Assembly (NCBI RefSeq): GCF_026966905.1
Contig: NZ_JAPUBN010000018.1
Coordinates: forward strand, 203,218 to 267,217
Direction: 5' to 3'
From: Marinomonas phaeophyticola
GTDB lineage: Bacteria > Pseudomonadota > Gammaproteobacteria > Pseudomonadales > Marinomonadaceae
DNA length: 64,000 nt
The notes under the pieces are model-generated. The model was not told the origin of the DNA. It did no database searches and worked only from the letters and a program-made list of their open reading frames with translations. The position numbers were made by a program, and so were the translations under genes. Positions 63,950 through 64,000 of the stretch are shown in pieces. Every line of letters begins with the position of its first letter. The first letter of the stretch is position 1.

Positions 63950-64000
63950 TTCTTAAGAGCCGTCAACCTAGATTATCCTATAGAAACGTATTAAATAATG

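Noticed and set aside
1..64000. Prophage, insertion sequence, toxin-antitoxin or defence island
   Set aside because: No transposase, integrase, terminal repeats or known defence proteins were seen; gene order and composition look like core chromosome.

Overview
The window is an ordinary chromosomal stretch of a marine gammaproteobacterium of the Oceanospirillales type. The gene content looks most like Marinomonas or a close relative: long PstA/PstC permeases, aapJQMP, TRAP carriers, an FdsGB-type formate dehydrogenase, and a PutA without its own DNA-binding domain. The genus is inferred from gene content and style and was not tested by any search. I see no phage, insertion sequence, CRISPR array, rRNA or tRNA. 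Coding density is high on both strands, and base composition looks even, moderately AT-rich throughout.

Layout. 1-3031: the end of a molybdenum-type, NAD-linked formate dehydrogenase operon (fdsG, partial fdsB) and its divergent ModE-like regulator, with an inverted repeat between them. 3129-10100: mixed accessory genes (Fur-controlled siderophore-interacting protein, SMP-30 lactonase, hydrolase-OsmC fusion, zinc metallopeptidase, frameshifted AraC-GyrI regulator, SbmA). 10315-18348: housekeeping block gmk-rpoZ-spoT-ridA, yeeZ-like, oxyR, recG, lrp. 18349-23176: amino-acid ABC transporter aapJQMP behind a sigma54 promoter and a probable NtrC site. 23232-29727: HDOD protein, ubiC-ubiA, phoB-phoR, a CheY-like regulator and cysZ. 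30049-35625: oppABCDF. 35824-38152: a degenerate histidine kinase and free-methionine-R-sulfoxide reductase. 38282-44921: pstSCAB-phoU. 45247-53483: TRAP permeases, quinone reductase, small monooxygenase, AraC regulator, putA and a separate gene for the PutA C-terminal domain. 53700-57540: a Fur-controlled DUF4856 protein, sterol-desaturase-family protein, and a TetR operon. 57943-63949: two paralogous TRAP binding proteins, Gfo/Idh/MocA oxidoreductase, LysR regulator and EamA transporter.

How the genes fit together. Phosphate sensing and uptake (phoBR, pstSCAB-phoU) carry recognisable Pho boxes at phoB and pstS. Nitrogen and amino-acid acquisition is represented by the NtrC/sigma54-type aap operon, the Opp peptide importer and the proline catabolic locus. 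Iron control is visible as Fur boxes at two loci. TRAP permeases and TRAP binding proteins sit about 11 kb apart and may form one uptake system.

The most notable points are: (1) PutA is split, with its C-terminal ALDH-like domain encoded by a separate gene that has its own ribosome binding site; (2) four genes (araC-gyrI, ubiA, DUF4856, TRAP binding protein 1) are each broken by one base in a homopolymer run. In araC-gyrI the break falls exactly on a dnaX-type A-AAA-AAG slippery heptamer. Four homopolymer events in 64 kb also make sequencing error a serious alternative. I did not find a clearly new multi-gene system; the split PutA is the best candidate for something worth experimental follow-up.
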